A stretch of DNA of 38,311 nt from Deltaproteobacteria bacterium (GTDB lineage Bacteria > Desulfobacterota > Desulfobaccia > Desulfobaccales > 0-14-0-80-60-11), in the NCBI GenBank assembly GCA_021813445.1, contig JAKAKP010000023.1:1-38311 (forward strand), read 5' to 3'. The first letter of the stretch is position 1. Each line of letters begins with the position of its first letter. The notes under the pieces were generated by a model that saw only the letters and a list, made by a program, of their open reading frames with translations, was not told the origin of the DNA and did not search any database. Shown here piece after piece: positions 29,927 through 38,265 of the stretch. Both the position numbers and the translations under genes were made by a program.

Positions 29927-31045
29927 ATGGGTTACGTGGCGGTTAAAGGAGGCGAGGAAGCCATCGCCCAGGCCGGGAGGCTGCTGGCCTATCAAAGGCT
30001 GAAGGGGACCTCCAAGCCTTTAGAAGTTGTGCAAATCCAGGAACAGCTCTATCTGGCGGTGGACCGGGTGATGAGTGAAGGTTCTTTGTACGCCCCGGAG
30101 CTGGCGGCTCTGGCCTTCAAACAGGCGGCCGGCGATACCCTGGAAGCCGCGTTTATGCTCCGGGCTTATCGGGCCACCCAGCCCAGGGTGGGTTATTCCC
30201 TGCCCCAGAGCGGCGAGGAAATCCGGATCATCCGCAGAATTTCCGCGGCTTTTAAAGACATCCCCGGGGGTCAGGTCCTGGGACCCACCAGCGATTATAC
30301 CCTCAGGCTCCTGGACTTCGAACTATTGGAGGACACCCCGCGACGAAGACGGGCTTTCATGGAGGCCTTGGGCCAGGACTTAGTGGATGCTCAGCCTCTC
30401 CCGCTGACCTTCCCTAAGGTAGTAGATATTCTCCGGAAAGAGGGGCTTTTGGTGGAAACCATAGGAAATGGCGGGAATGGAGGCAAAGTCTTTGATATCA
30501 CCCGCCAATCACTAACCTTCCCCGCCCCCCGCAGCGCGGCTTTGCAGGGCATAACCAGGGGAGAAACCGGGGGCTTGCTGTTGCTGGCCTACACCAATAT
30601 GCGGGGTTACGGCGATATCCACCCCACGGTGGGAGAACTGCGGGTCGGCTATCTGCCGGTGCGCATCGCCCACCCCCATTCGGGAGAACCTTACTCCATC
30701 GGCGAGGTGAAGGTGACCGAGGCCGAGGTGATCGCCAGGTTCAACGATGCCGAAGGTTCACCGAAATTCACTCTCGGGTATGGGCTTTGTTTCGGCCACA
30801 ACGAGATCAAGGCCATTGCCATGGCGGTCCTGGACCGGGCCATGCAGTCCCCGGAACCGAAGACGCCATCTGAAGACCAGGAATTCGTCCTGTCGCACCT
30901 GGACGGCATTGATTCCCTGGGGTTCGGCTCCCACTGGAAGCTACCCCATTATGTGACCTTCCAATCGGACCTTGACCGCCTGCGCCAGACCCAGGAAGTC
31001 GGCACAGAGGCACGGCCGGGGTCGGGGAAAAAAAATGCGATTTAG
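29927..31045 (+). CDS. phnI: C-P lyase core subunit PhnI (nucleosidase)
   Basis: 372 residues. MGYVAVKGGEEAIAQAGRLL, the LAVDRVMSEGSLYAPELAALAFKQA segment, LRAYRATQPRVGYSLP and CFGHNEIKAIAMAVLDRAM match PhnI. With G, H and L it makes ribose 5-triphosphate phosphonate from ATP. The gene ends 11 bases inside phnJ, giving tight translational coupling. Confidence 0.94.
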   Translation: MGYVAVKGGEEAIAQAGRLLAYQRLKGTSKPLEVVQIQEQLYLAVDRVMSEGSLYAPELAALAFKQAAGDTLEAAFMLRAYRATQPRVGYSLPQSGEEIRIIRRISAAFKDIPGGQVLGPTSDYTLRLLDFELLEDTPRRRRAFMEALGQDLVDAQPLPLTFPKVVDILRKEGLLVETIGNGGNGGKVFDITRQSLTFPAPRSAALQGITRGETGGLLLLAYTNMRGYGDIHPTVGELRVGYLPVRIAHPHSGEPYSIGEVKVTEAEVIARFNDAEGSPKFTLGYGLCFGHNEIKAIAMAVLDRAMQSPEPKTPSEDQEFVLSHLDGIDSLGFGSHWKLPHYVTFQSDLDRLRQTQEVGTEARPGSGKKNAI

Positions 31046-31940
31046 CGAGTGGCTCCACGAACACGGTCAGGCGAAAAAATCCAGGGATTATAATTTCGCC
31101 TTCATTAATGAAGCGGCCAAACGGGAAATCCGGCGGAAGATTCTTAAGGCCGTGGCCATCCCCGGGTACCAGGTGCCTTTTGCCTCCCCGGAATTGCCCA
31201 TAGCCCGCGGCTGGGGCACCGGGGGGTTGCAGATCACCCTGTCGTTGATCGGGCCGGAGGATATCCTGAAGGTCATCGACCAGGGCTGCGACGGCAGCGT
31301 CAACGCGGTGAACATCAAGAAATTCGTGGGGCAGGTGACCGGCGTCAGCACTACTACGGACACCCGCCGGGCGACGATTATCCAAACCCGGCACCGGATT
31401 CCGGAAGAAGCCATGACCCGGGACCAGATTCTGGTCTTGCAGGTGCCCTTCCCGGAGGCCTTGCGCACCGTGGAGCCCTCGGAGGCGGAAACCCGGCGCA
31501 TGCACGGGGAAGCCGATTACAGCCAGATGTGGCTCTATCTCTATGAAGACATCGTTAAGTTTGGCGAAATCAGCATCGGCGCCCGTTATCCGGTGACGGT
31601 CAACGGCCGTTATATCATGGACCCCAGTCCCATACCCCGATGGGATCTCCCCAGGTTGCACTTGGCGGAAACCCTGTTCCTTTTCGGGGCTGGCAGGGAA
31701 AAAAGGATCTATGCCATTCCGCCCCATACCCGGGTGGAGCCTCTGGAGTTTGAGGATGTCCCCTTCCGGGTGGAGAATTTCCGGGGCAAGGCCTGCCGGA
31801 GATGCGGCAGCCGCACTACCTTTCTCGATGAGATCATCGATGAGGCCTCCGGCAATAGGACCTATCTCTGTTCCGATACCAGCCATTGTGACAAGCTGCT
31901 AGCTCAGCAGGATGAGCAAGGGGACTGCGCATGCAAGTGA
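31035..31940 (+). CDS. phnJ: Carbon-phosphorus lyase PhnJ (radical SAM)
   Basis: 301 residues. The enzyme cleaves the C-P bond of ribose phosphonate with a 4Fe-4S cluster and SAM. The family's cysteines are at 254, 257, 279 and 285 (C-x2-C-x21-C-x5-C), the same spacing as E. coli PhnJ. The glycyl-radical site, Gly32 in E. coli, corresponds to Gly44 in AIPGYQVPF. GWGTGGLQITLSLIG and IDQGCDGSVNAVNIK are also conserved. ATG 31035 lies within phnI and gives the usual length. Confidence 0.96.
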   Translation: MRFSEWLHEHGQAKKSRDYNFAFINEAAKREIRRKILKAVAIPGYQVPFASPELPIARGWGTGGLQITLSLIGPEDILKVIDQGCDGSVNAVNIKKFVGQVTGVSTTTDTRRATIIQTRHRIPEEAMTRDQILVLQVPFPEALRTVEPSEAETRRMHGEADYSQMWLYLYEDIVKFGEISIGARYPVTVNGRYIMDPSPIPRWDLPRLHLAETLFLFGAGREKRIYAIPPHTRVEPLEFEDVPFRVENFRGKACRRCGSRTTFLDEIIDEASGNRTYLCSDTSHCDKLLAQQDEQGDCACK

Positions 31941-32380
31941 CTATTCGAGAATGCAGGGAATCGGACTTGCCCCTGGTCTTGCCTCTTTACGCTCAACTGG
32001 GGATGGATGATGGCCGCGTCTTGACGGTGGAGAAAGCCCGGGCCATATTCCGGCGCCTGCAGAGTTATCCGGATTATAAGCTATTTGTCGCTACAATTAC
32101 GGGGGAAATTCTGGGGGTCTTTGCCATGCTGATCATGGACAACCTGGGCCACCAGGGAGCCCCGTCCGCCCTGGTGGAAGACGTGGTGGTGCGGGCGGAC
32201 CGGCGGCGCCGGGGCCTCGGCCGGGAGATGATCCGTTTTGCCATGAACCGGGCCCGGGAAAAGGGTTGTTACAAACTCGCCTTATCCAGCCATAAAAACC
32301 GGGAAGAAGCCCATCGCTTTTACGAAAACTTGGGATTTCAAAGACACGGCTATAGCTTTCTGGTGGAGTTGACTCCATGA
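31931..32380 (+). CDS. GNAT acetyltransferase in the phn operon (PhnO-like role)
   Basis: 149 residues of the GNAT fold: TIRECRESDLPLVLPLYAQLG, the acetyl-CoA loop VVRADRRRRGLGREMIRFAM (R-x2-G-x-G/A type) and HKNREEAHRFYENLGF. Inserted between phnJ and phnK, it probably acetylates aminoalkylphosphonates before breakdown, the job of PhnO. It overlaps phnJ by 10 bases and phnK by 4 (ATGA). Sequence alone does not prove the substrate. Confidence 0.8.
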   Translation: MQVTIRECRESDLPLVLPLYAQLGMDDGRVLTVEKARAIFRRLQSYPDYKLFVATITGEILGVFAMLIMDNLGHQGAPSALVEDVVVRADRRRRGLGREMIRFAMNRAREKGCYKLALSSHKNREEAHRFYENLGFQRHGYSFLVELTP

Positions 32381-33252
32381 TGCCGCAATGGAAGCCGGTA
32401 TTAATCATCAAGGACCTTACCAAGATTTATGGCGGGGGCTGTCCCCGGTGTCTGGAAGTGACCGGCCCGGATTTTGAAACCAACATCTGCCGCCATTGCG
32501 GCGCGGTGGTGGCCTGCGGCCAAGTCTCCTTTGAGCTTTACCCTGGAGAGGTTTTGGGGATCGTCGGGGAAAGCGGCTCCGGGAAAAGCACGGTGGTGCG
32601 GCTCCTCTATTTTGACTATGAAGCCACCTCGGGAGAATTGTATTTTCGTGATGGTCCCTCGGGGTCGCCTTCGCAGGTCCAATTGCCGCAGGCGGATGCC
32701 AACCTTTTGACCCTCAATTCTTTCCAAAAAAGACAGCTCCGCCATGTCTGCCTGGGCATGGTCTATCAAAACCCCCATCTCGGCCTGCGGATGGCGGTCA
32801 GTTCCGGCGGCAACATTGCCGAACGGCTGATTATGGCCGGATACCGCCACCTGGGCCGGATGCGCGACCGCAGCGCCCAACTGCTGGCCAAGACGGAGAT
32901 ACCGGTGGAACGTCTGGATGAACCCCCGAGAAACTTTAGCGGGGGTATGCGCCAAAGGGTGCAGATTGCCAAAGCCCTATCCAACAACCCTGTTATTCTT
33001 TTCCTGGATGAAGTCACCACCGGCCTGGACCTGTCCGTCCAGGCCAGGGTGCTGGACCTGATCAGACAATTGCAAAGCGAGTTTCACCTGGCCGTCATCG
33101 TGGTTTCCCATGACCTGGGGGTGATCCGGCTCCTGACTTCCCGGACCATGGTGATGAAATGCGGCCGGGTGGTGGAATCCGGTCTCACGGATCAGATTCT
33201 GGAAGACCCCCAACATCCCTATACCCAGCTGTTAGTAAGTTCGCAGTTGTAA
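32377..33252 (+). CDS. phnK: C-P lyase ABC-type protein PhnK with a zinc-ribbon-like insert
   Basis: 291 residues. Walker A is GESGSGKST (64-72), then MVYQNPHLGLRM, SSGGNIAERLI, FSGGMRQRVQIAKAL, LFLDEVTTGLDLSVQARV and the switch His in VVSHDLGVI. PhnK docks on PhnJ of the core complex. Before the Walker A region, residues 22-47 hold five Cys, CPRC (22, 25) and CRHC (38, 41) plus Cys47, a zinc-ribbon-like insert that E. coli PhnK lacks. Start ATG overlaps the GNAT gene stop. Confidence 0.93.
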   Translation: MMPQWKPVLIIKDLTKIYGGGCPRCLEVTGPDFETNICRHCGAVVACGQVSFELYPGEVLGIVGESGSGKSTVVRLLYFDYEATSGELYFRDGPSGSPSQVQLPQADANLLTLNSFQKRQLRHVCLGMVYQNPHLGLRMAVSSGGNIAERLIMAGYRHLGRMRDRSAQLLAKTEIPVERLDEPPRNFSGGMRQRVQIAKALSNNPVILFLDEVTTGLDLSVQARVLDLIRQLQSEFHLAVIVVSHDLGVIRLLTSRTMVMKCGRVVESGLTDQILEDPQHPYTQLLVSSQL

Positions 33253-33290
33253 GGGCATAAATTGCTTTGCCAACAAAGGAGAACCGTCAG

Positions 33291-33977
33291 TTGCTCGAGA
33301 TAGAACAGCTCTCCAAAACCTTCCAGATCCATATCTTAGAAGGGAAAGTTATCCAGGCTCTCAAAAATGTTTCCTTCCAGGTGGCGGCCGGGGAATTTCT
33401 GGGGATTTCCGGTCCCAGCGGTATTGGCAAGAGTACGCTCTTAAAGTGCATCTACCAGACCTATCTCTCGAATGGGGGACGGATTTTATATGACTCCCGG
33501 CGCTGGGGACGGATTGACCTGGCCCAGGCCGCACACCAGGTGATTCTGGAACTGCGGCAGACCGAGATCGGTTACGTCTCCCAATTTTTGCAGGTGCTCC
33601 CCCGGGTCTCTGCCCTGGATCTGGTGGCCGAGCCGTTGCTTCTGAAAAATGGTCTGCCCCGGGGTGAGGCCAGGAAAATGGCGGCCGGGTTTTTGGAAAG
33701 GCTCTTTATCCCGGCCAATCTTTTCGGGGCCTATCCGGTGACTTTCAGCGGCGGCGAACAGCAGCGCCTCAATCTGGCCCGGGCGGTTATCTGGAAACCC
33801 CGCCTGCTGCTGTTGGATGAGCCCACGGCCTCCCTGGATCAGCAAACTATAGGCATTGTCGTGGATATCCTTAAGGAATTAAAAGAACAAGGAACCACCC
33901 TCATCGGCATCTTTCACCATGACGACCTGATGACGTCCATTATGGACCGGGTCTATCCCCTGAGCCGGGAGAATTAA
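33291..33977 (+). CDS. phnL: C-P lyase ABC-type protein PhnL
   Basis: 228 residues: LEIEQLSKTFQIHILEGKVI, Walker A GPSGIGKSTLLK, FSGGEQQRLNLARAV, LLLDEPTASLDQ. The TEIGYVSQFLQVLPRVSALDLVAEP segment is characteristic of PhnL. TTG 33291 is chosen because AAAGGAG lies 9 bases before it and it drops eight unlikely residues. The stop abuts the phnM start with no gap. Confidence 0.93.
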   Translation: MLEIEQLSKTFQIHILEGKVIQALKNVSFQVAAGEFLGISGPSGIGKSTLLKCIYQTYLSNGGRILYDSRRWGRIDLAQAAHQVILELRQTEIGYVSQFLQVLPRVSALDLVAEPLLLKNGLPRGEARKMAAGFLERLFIPANLFGAYPVTFSGGEQQRLNLARAVIWKPRLLLLDEPTASLDQQTIGIVVDILKELKEQGTTLIGIFHHDDLMTSIMDRVYPLSREN

Positions 33978-35135
33978 ATGAGACGTAATGGAACTTATAT
34001 TATTGAAGATGCCAATATCGTCACCCCCCGGGAGACTGAATGGCGGGCTTCCCTGAAAGTGGAGGACGGCAGGATCGCCGAAATCAAGGCCGGGGAGATC
34101 AAATCCCTCCATCACAAAATTGACGCCCAGGGGCAGCATCTTCTCCCCGGCTTCATCGATCTGCACAGCGATGCCATTGAGAAGGCCCTGGAGCCGCGGC
34201 CCAATATCTTCTTCCCCCAGAACCTGGTCATCCTGGAAATGGACCGCCTGCTGGCCGCCAGCGGCATAACCACCATTTTTCATTCCCTCTCCTTTGCCGA
34301 AGGGGAAATTGGGGTGCGCTCCAACCGCATGGCCGCAGAGATCATCTCGGAAATCCAGCGTCTGGCTCCGGACCTGCACCTGCGGACCCTGGCCCATGCC
34401 CGGTTCGAAATTACCGACACCGGGGCGCTGCCCTATTTGGAGCGGCTTCTCAAGGCCAGAAAAATTGATCTTTTATCGCTGATGGACCACACTCCCGGAC
34501 AGGGCCAGTTCCGGGAACTGACTTCCTTTAAGAACTATTTCGGCACCGTCTACCAAAAGGGCGAAGAGGAACTGGAAAAGATCATTCAGCAGAAATACTC
34601 GGCTCAGAAGGACTTGCCGGTCATCGTCGATCACATCGTCGCGCTCTGCCATTTCCTGGGCGTCCCCCTGGCTTCCCATGATGATGATTCCCCCGACAAA
34701 ATAGAGTGGCTCAAAAAGCGGAGCATTGCCATTTCGGAGTTTCCGGTGAACCTGGAGGCGGCCGCGGCCGCCAAAGAACGTCAGGTTGCGGTCTGCCTGG
34801 GGGCGCCCAATATCCTGAGAGGTAATTCCCAGGGGAAAAACCTGAGTGGCCGGGAAGCCATTGCTTCCGGGTATGGCGATATCCTCTGTTCCGATTACGC
34901 GCCGATGACCCTGGTTCACAGCGTCTTTGCTCTCTATCAGTTGAACCTGATGCCCCTGCAGGCTGCGGTGAACATGGTCAGTCTCAATCCGGCAAAAGCC
35001 GTGGGGTTGGATGAGAAAACCGGCTCCATCGAACCCGGCAAAGAGGCGGATCTGATCCTGGTGGACCTGAGCAAGGAAGTGCCGTCGGTGGTGAAAACCT
35101 GGGTCAAGGGCCAAGAGGTGTACAGTTTATGGTAA
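33978..35135 (+). CDS. phnM: Ribose-1-phosphonate 5-triphosphate diphosphatase PhnM
   Basis: 385 residues of the amidohydrolase superfamily. LPGFIDLHSDAIEKALEPRPNI carries the HxD metal site, LMDHTPGQGQF the next His, VDHIVALCHFLG and ASHDDDSP further ligands, and GYGDILCSDYAPMTLVHSVF the C-terminal Asp. The enzyme removes diphosphate from the ribose-triphosphate phosphonate before PhnJ acts. It overlaps the next gene by 7 bases, which ties that gene into the operon. Confidence 0.94.
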   Translation: MRRNGTYIIEDANIVTPRETEWRASLKVEDGRIAEIKAGEIKSLHHKIDAQGQHLLPGFIDLHSDAIEKALEPRPNIFFPQNLVILEMDRLLAASGITTIFHSLSFAEGEIGVRSNRMAAEIISEIQRLAPDLHLRTLAHARFEITDTGALPYLERLLKARKIDLLSLMDHTPGQGQFRELTSFKNYFGTVYQKGEEELEKIIQQKYSAQKDLPVIVDHIVALCHFLGVPLASHDDDSPDKIEWLKKRSIAISEFPVNLEAAAAAKERQVAVCLGAPNILRGNSQGKNLSGREAIASGYGDILCSDYAPMTLVHSVFALYQLNLMPLQAAVNMVSLNPAKAVGLDEKTGSIEPGKEADLILVDLSKEVPSVVKTWVKGQEVYSLW

Positions 35136-36055
35136 AAATCGGGGCCAAAATTGATGAAGTGAGAATTGACGGCGATTTAAGCCGCCTGCGCCGGGACCTG
35201 GAGAGTTTCGCGGCCATTGGCCTTCAGGCTGTGGAGCTGCCGGTGCACGGCCTGGATGCCATCAAGAACGGCAAGCTCGATCAGCGCCGGCTGCAAAGTA
35301 TCCTCACCATTCTCCAAGACTTTGACTTCGCGTACACGGTTCACTCCCCTAACCCCTTGAACCTGATGGATCGGCAAGTCCCCGAATTACATTTGGAAGT
35401 TTTCAGGAGCACCCTGCAATTTGCTTCAGAGGTGGGGGCGAAGATTGTGGTTTACCACGCCGGCAGGTTCATTCCCGAAGAGACTTTGCATGTCAATGGG
35501 AATCAAAAGCTTTCCCCAAAGGATGAAGGAATCCTCCTGGGAAGCGAAAGGGGGTACCTGGGGCTCCTAGCCGATGCATATCCCCAGGTAAACATTTGCC
35601 TGGAAAACGCCAGGCCCTACGTGCACCACAGCCCATACTGCTATGCTGAAGACCTGGAGGCTCTCCGGGAACAAGTGGAGCTGGTGGAGCGGCCGAATGT
35701 CAGGATCAATTTGGATATCGGCCATTGGCACATGGGGGCTCGCTTCTATGATTTTGATCTAGTGGCGCCCGTTGGCAACTGTAAGGACTTAATTGGGCAT
35801 ACCCATATCCATGACAACTTCGGCGGGGCCGTGCACCACTATGAGAAACTCCAGACGCATCAACTTCCCTTCGGCCGGGGAGATTCCCATATGCCGGTGG
35901 GCTATGGCGCGATCCCCTTTGCCGAAATCCTGCCGGCCTATCTCCCTGGTTATCAGGGGGTGCTGATCATGGAACTTCGCAGCCGCTACTTCCAGCGAAC
36001 CGAAGAATCCATGGCCAATCTCAGACAAATAATCTCCAGTTTGGAGGTCATATGA
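35129..36055 (+). CDS. Sugar phosphate isomerase/epimerase-like TIM-barrel protein in the phn operon
   Basis: 308 residues of the xylose-isomerase-like/AP-endonuclease-2 fold. Metal-site segments are in order: VVYHAGRF, ICLENARPYVHHS, RINLDIGHWHMGARF, GHTHIHDNFGG and MELRSRYF (Glu, Asp-His, His-His-Asp and Glu ligands). I know no standard phn gene of this family. The operon lacks phnP, which opens the cyclic ribose phosphate product, and phnN. A role in handling that product or the ribose moiety is a reasonable inference. The start overlaps phnM by 7 bases and the stop overlaps the methyltransferase start by 4. Confidence 0.8.
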   Translation: MVKIGAKIDEVRIDGDLSRLRRDLESFAAIGLQAVELPVHGLDAIKNGKLDQRRLQSILTILQDFDFAYTVHSPNPLNLMDRQVPELHLEVFRSTLQFASEVGAKIVVYHAGRFIPEETLHVNGNQKLSPKDEGILLGSERGYLGLLADAYPQVNICLENARPYVHHSPYCYAEDLEALREQVELVERPNVRINLDIGHWHMGARFYDFDLVAPVGNCKDLIGHTHIHDNFGGAVHHYEKLQTHQLPFGRGDSHMPVGYGAIPFAEILPAYLPGYQGVLIMELRSRYFQRTEESMANLRQIISSLEVI

Positions 36056-36726
36056 CCACAGGTGATAGAGGAGACCTGGCGACGGCCACGGCGCATCGGG
36101 CCTGGGACCAGTGTTGGGGTACGGAGGAAGGACGGAGCGATTGGTTGGTGCCGGAAAGCGAGGTTGTATCGGTGGCCTCCGGACTGCGGGCCAAGGGAGC
36201 ACGCAGGGCGGTGGATCTCGGCTGTGGGGTGGGCCGGCATGCCCTCTGTCTCGCCTCCCTGGGCTTCACCGTTGCCGCCCTGGACGGTAGCGAGGCCGGC
36301 ATCGCCTTTGCCCGCAACGCTGCGGTCAAGGCCGGGCACGCCATCGATTTCCAAACGGGATTGATGACCGACCTGCCTTATGCCGACCAGAGCTTCGACT
36401 ACGTCCTGGCCTGGAACGTGATTTACCATGGCGACCGGGAAGTGGTACAGCGTTGCCTGGCTGAGATTCACCGAGTGCTGCGCCGTAGGGGTACTTTCCA
36501 GGGGACCTTTCTTTCCCAACGCAACCAGCACTATGGCCAGGGCCGCGAGATAGCCCCCCATACCTTCATCCTGGAAGGGGTCAGTGACAAAGGCCATCCC
36601 CACTTCTATTGCCATGCCGCCGAATTGGTCAAACTGCTCAAGGGGTTTGAGCCGGTCTCGTTAATTGATCGTGAACAGCTGCAGCCGGTTTCATACCATT
36701 GGCATTTTGTAGCCGAGAGACTTTGA
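36052..36726 (+). CDS. Class I SAM methyltransferase (TehB/UbiE-like), end of phn operon
   Basis: 224 residues. Motif I is AVDLGCGVGRHALCLASLG, then VAALDGSEAGI, DLPYADQSFDYVLAWNVIYH (motif with DYV) and HRVLRRRGTFQGTFLS. The YHCHA-like FYCHAAELVKLLKGFEP end is usual in TehB-type enzymes. It is joined to the TIM-barrel gene by an ATGA overlap, so it belongs to the phn operon by translation. Substrate unknown. Confidence 0.8.
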   Translation: MTTGDRGDLATATAHRAWDQCWGTEEGRSDWLVPESEVVSVASGLRAKGARRAVDLGCGVGRHALCLASLGFTVAALDGSEAGIAFARNAAVKAGHAIDFQTGLMTDLPYADQSFDYVLAWNVIYHGDREVVQRCLAEIHRVLRRRGTFQGTFLSQRNQHYGQGREIAPHTFILEGVSDKGHPHFYCHAAELVKLLKGFEPVSLIDREQLQPVSYHWHFVAERL

Positions 36727-36967
36727 GGGGAATGCCTTCACCTGATATTACAGTCGTTTTTAAAGTCGAAGTGTCTTTGAATACTGAATGCAACCACTGG
36801 GCCGGGTCATCGCAAAAACTCAATAAAAACCCATTTACCATTCCTGTGCAAAATAAAAGATCACTTGCCACAGGCAACAGTTATCACTGGAAAGTACTAA
36901 TGCCAGGTATGAAATGAATAACTGCTCCCAAAGGGTTTTTGGGTTGTGGCCCCACCTAAAGAAAAGA
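36727..36967. other. Intergenic region at the end of the phn operon
   Basis: A convergent gap. A stem CCCAAA-N5-TTTGGG lies at 36927-36943, without a T run; it may end transcripts from both sides. A short plus-strand frame here has no ribosome-binding site of note. Confidence 0.4.
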
Positions 36968-37426
36968 TTAAAAACTTTCAGGCGAGTATGCAGGCGCAGA
37001 GGCCGGGGCTTTGACTGCCTCCTGCCGCCTTTTAAGAACCATTAAGGACTCGGGGGCATGATCGAGAAGAACCAAGGCGCTGCTGACCGCCCGGCTCGGA
37101 AGCATATCGCCGCTTTCGTATTTCTGGAACGCACGCGGCCCGCCACCAATTAACAACCCGGCGGTCTTCTGAGAAAGGCCGAGCTTTTTGCGGATATGCC
37201 GGATGTCTCCCGGTTCAAGCAACCCCTCGCTACGGGCCTTAAGGTGGTTCAACATGCGGTCGGACACCTTCATATCTTTACCGCTGTGTATACCTTCGTC
37301 GCAATCGTTACAATAGCACCCGGGCATATCAAAGGTGATGGAGTCGTCCTTATAGGTCAACGTCATGGGGCGCAGGCCGCGGAGCATCGGGGCCCCCGTC
37401 CTTGGACATACTGGATTAGCAGTCAT
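36968..37426 (-). CDS. MqsA-like antitoxin/regulator (zinc site plus HTH)
   Basis: 152 residues. The N-terminal part has CPRTGAP and MPGCYCNDCDEGI, cysteines placed as in the MqsA zinc domain. The C-terminal part is an XRE/MqsA helix-turn-helix: IRHIRKKLGLSQKTAGLLIGGG, FQKYESGDMLPS, AVSSALVLLDHAPE. MqsA antitoxins normally follow an mqsR toxin gene; none precedes it here. ATG 37426 has AAGGAG upstream. It stands 90 bases after the HTH antitoxin of the neighbouring module, in the same direction. Confidence 0.75.
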   Translation of the reverse strand: MTANPVCPRTGAPMLRGLRPMTLTYKDDSITFDMPGCYCNDCDEGIHSGKDMKVSDRMLNHLKARSEGLLEPGDIRHIRKKLGLSQKTAGLLIGGGPRAFQKYESGDMLPSRAVSSALVLLDHAPESLMVLKRRQEAVKAPASAPAYSPESF

Positions 37427-37516
37427 GCTCATCTCCTTCTTGAAGAAGACCAGCAAAAACTCGGTTAAAACATCGGCGGCAATTTCACCGCGGCCAATTC
37501 AATAGTCAGTTCAGGA

Positions 37517-37855
37517 TTAAAGAATTGCTTCGATCCCCTTGCGGCGTATCACGTTTAGCAGAGCGAGCGCCGCGCCGGTCGGACGCTTTGTGCCCCGCTC
37601 CAATTGCGATACATACCCCACTGTTACATTCAAATAATGAGCGAACACCGCTTGACTCATGTGCGCCTGTTCGCGCATGGCCCGGATATCTTCCCCGGTT
37701 AGCGGTTCGACTACGGCTTTGTCCTCTGCGCCAAGATGACGCATGGTGATCTTCTGGTAAGCCCCTTCATCCAGAACCCCGGCTTGGTGCATATCCTTGG
37801 CTGTTTCAAGCAGCGCTTGGGTCAGCCGGGAGGGCTTTTTGTTTTTAGCCGTCAT
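37517..37855 (-). CDS. XRE-type antitoxin (HigA-2-like)
   Basis: 112 residues with an HTH domain at 55-110: TGEDIRAMREQAHMSQAVFAHYLNVTVGYVSQLERGTKRPTGAAL. The N-terminal half (LDEGAYQKITMRHLG) is typical of antitoxins that follow a RelE/HigB-type toxin. It overlaps the toxin gene by 4 bases (ATGA). It would bind the toxin and repress the shared promoter. Confidence 0.82.
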   Translation of the reverse strand: MTAKNKKPSRLTQALLETAKDMHQAGVLDEGAYQKITMRHLGAEDKAVVEPLTGEDIRAMREQAHMSQAVFAHYLNVTVGYVSQLERGTKRPTGAALALLNVIRRKGIEAIL

Positions 37856-38217
37856 ATTACCTCCTGCAAAATCCCCTCTTGAGTTGCATGCTCAAGGAGT
37901 TCATCGGCCGCCTCAAGCCAAGCGGCCGCAATCTCTCTCAAGGTTCCCAGTTCATCGTCTCCGATGTTATCACGCTCGTTTTTTGCGAATCCGTATAAGA
38001 ACACCGCACGATCGCCGGCACGGTAAGCGACCAGCAAACGGTAGCCGCCCGAGCGTCCCTGCCCAGGCCGTGCCACCCGTTGCTTGATAACGCCGTAACC
38101 TAAATCGGCGTCTACCATCCCGCGCTCAGCCCGCTCGATAGCCTGGTGCAAGCTGACATCGCTAATCCGTTCATGCCTCGCATAGCGCACGAACCACTTG
38201 GTTTTAAAAATGCGCAC
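37852..38217 (-). CDS. RelE/ParE-superfamily toxin (HigB-2-like)
   Basis: 121 residues. AIERAERGMVDADLGYGVIKQRVARPGQGRSGGYRLLVAYR then AVFLYGFAKNERDNI is the conserved core of this RelE-like toxin group, likely an mRNA endonuclease acting at the ribosome. The start is GTG 38217 with GGAGG four bases before it. Toxin-first order is usual for higBA. Confidence 0.85.
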   Translation of the reverse strand: MRIFKTKWFVRYARHERISDVSLHQAIERAERGMVDADLGYGVIKQRVARPGQGRSGGYRLLVAYRAGDRAVFLYGFAKNERDNIGDDELGTLREIAAAWLEAADELLEHATQEGILQEVI

Positions 38218-38233
38218 GCCACCTCCACTAGCA

Positions 38234-38265
38234 CTATATACTATATATCAATGTATTATATATAG
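38234..38265 (-). promoter_or_regulatory. Promoter/operator of the toxin-antitoxin module
   Basis: An AT-only palindromic zone: CTATATA (38241-38247) and TATATAG (38259-38265) are inverted, and CTATATA is repeated directly at 38234. A minus-strand TATAAT lies at 38260-38255, a good -10. The symmetry suits binding by the HTH antitoxin. Confidence 0.5.

Noticed and set aside
36699-36917. 72-codon plus-strand frame after the last phn-operon gene
   Set aside because: It starts inside the methyltransferase gene, has no ribosome-binding site and no recognisable composition.
37430-37516. Possible degenerate toxin gene between the HTH antitoxin and the MqsA-like gene
   Set aside because: A short stretch in one minus-strand frame looks coding-like but has no start, fewer than 25 codons and no recognisable toxin motif.
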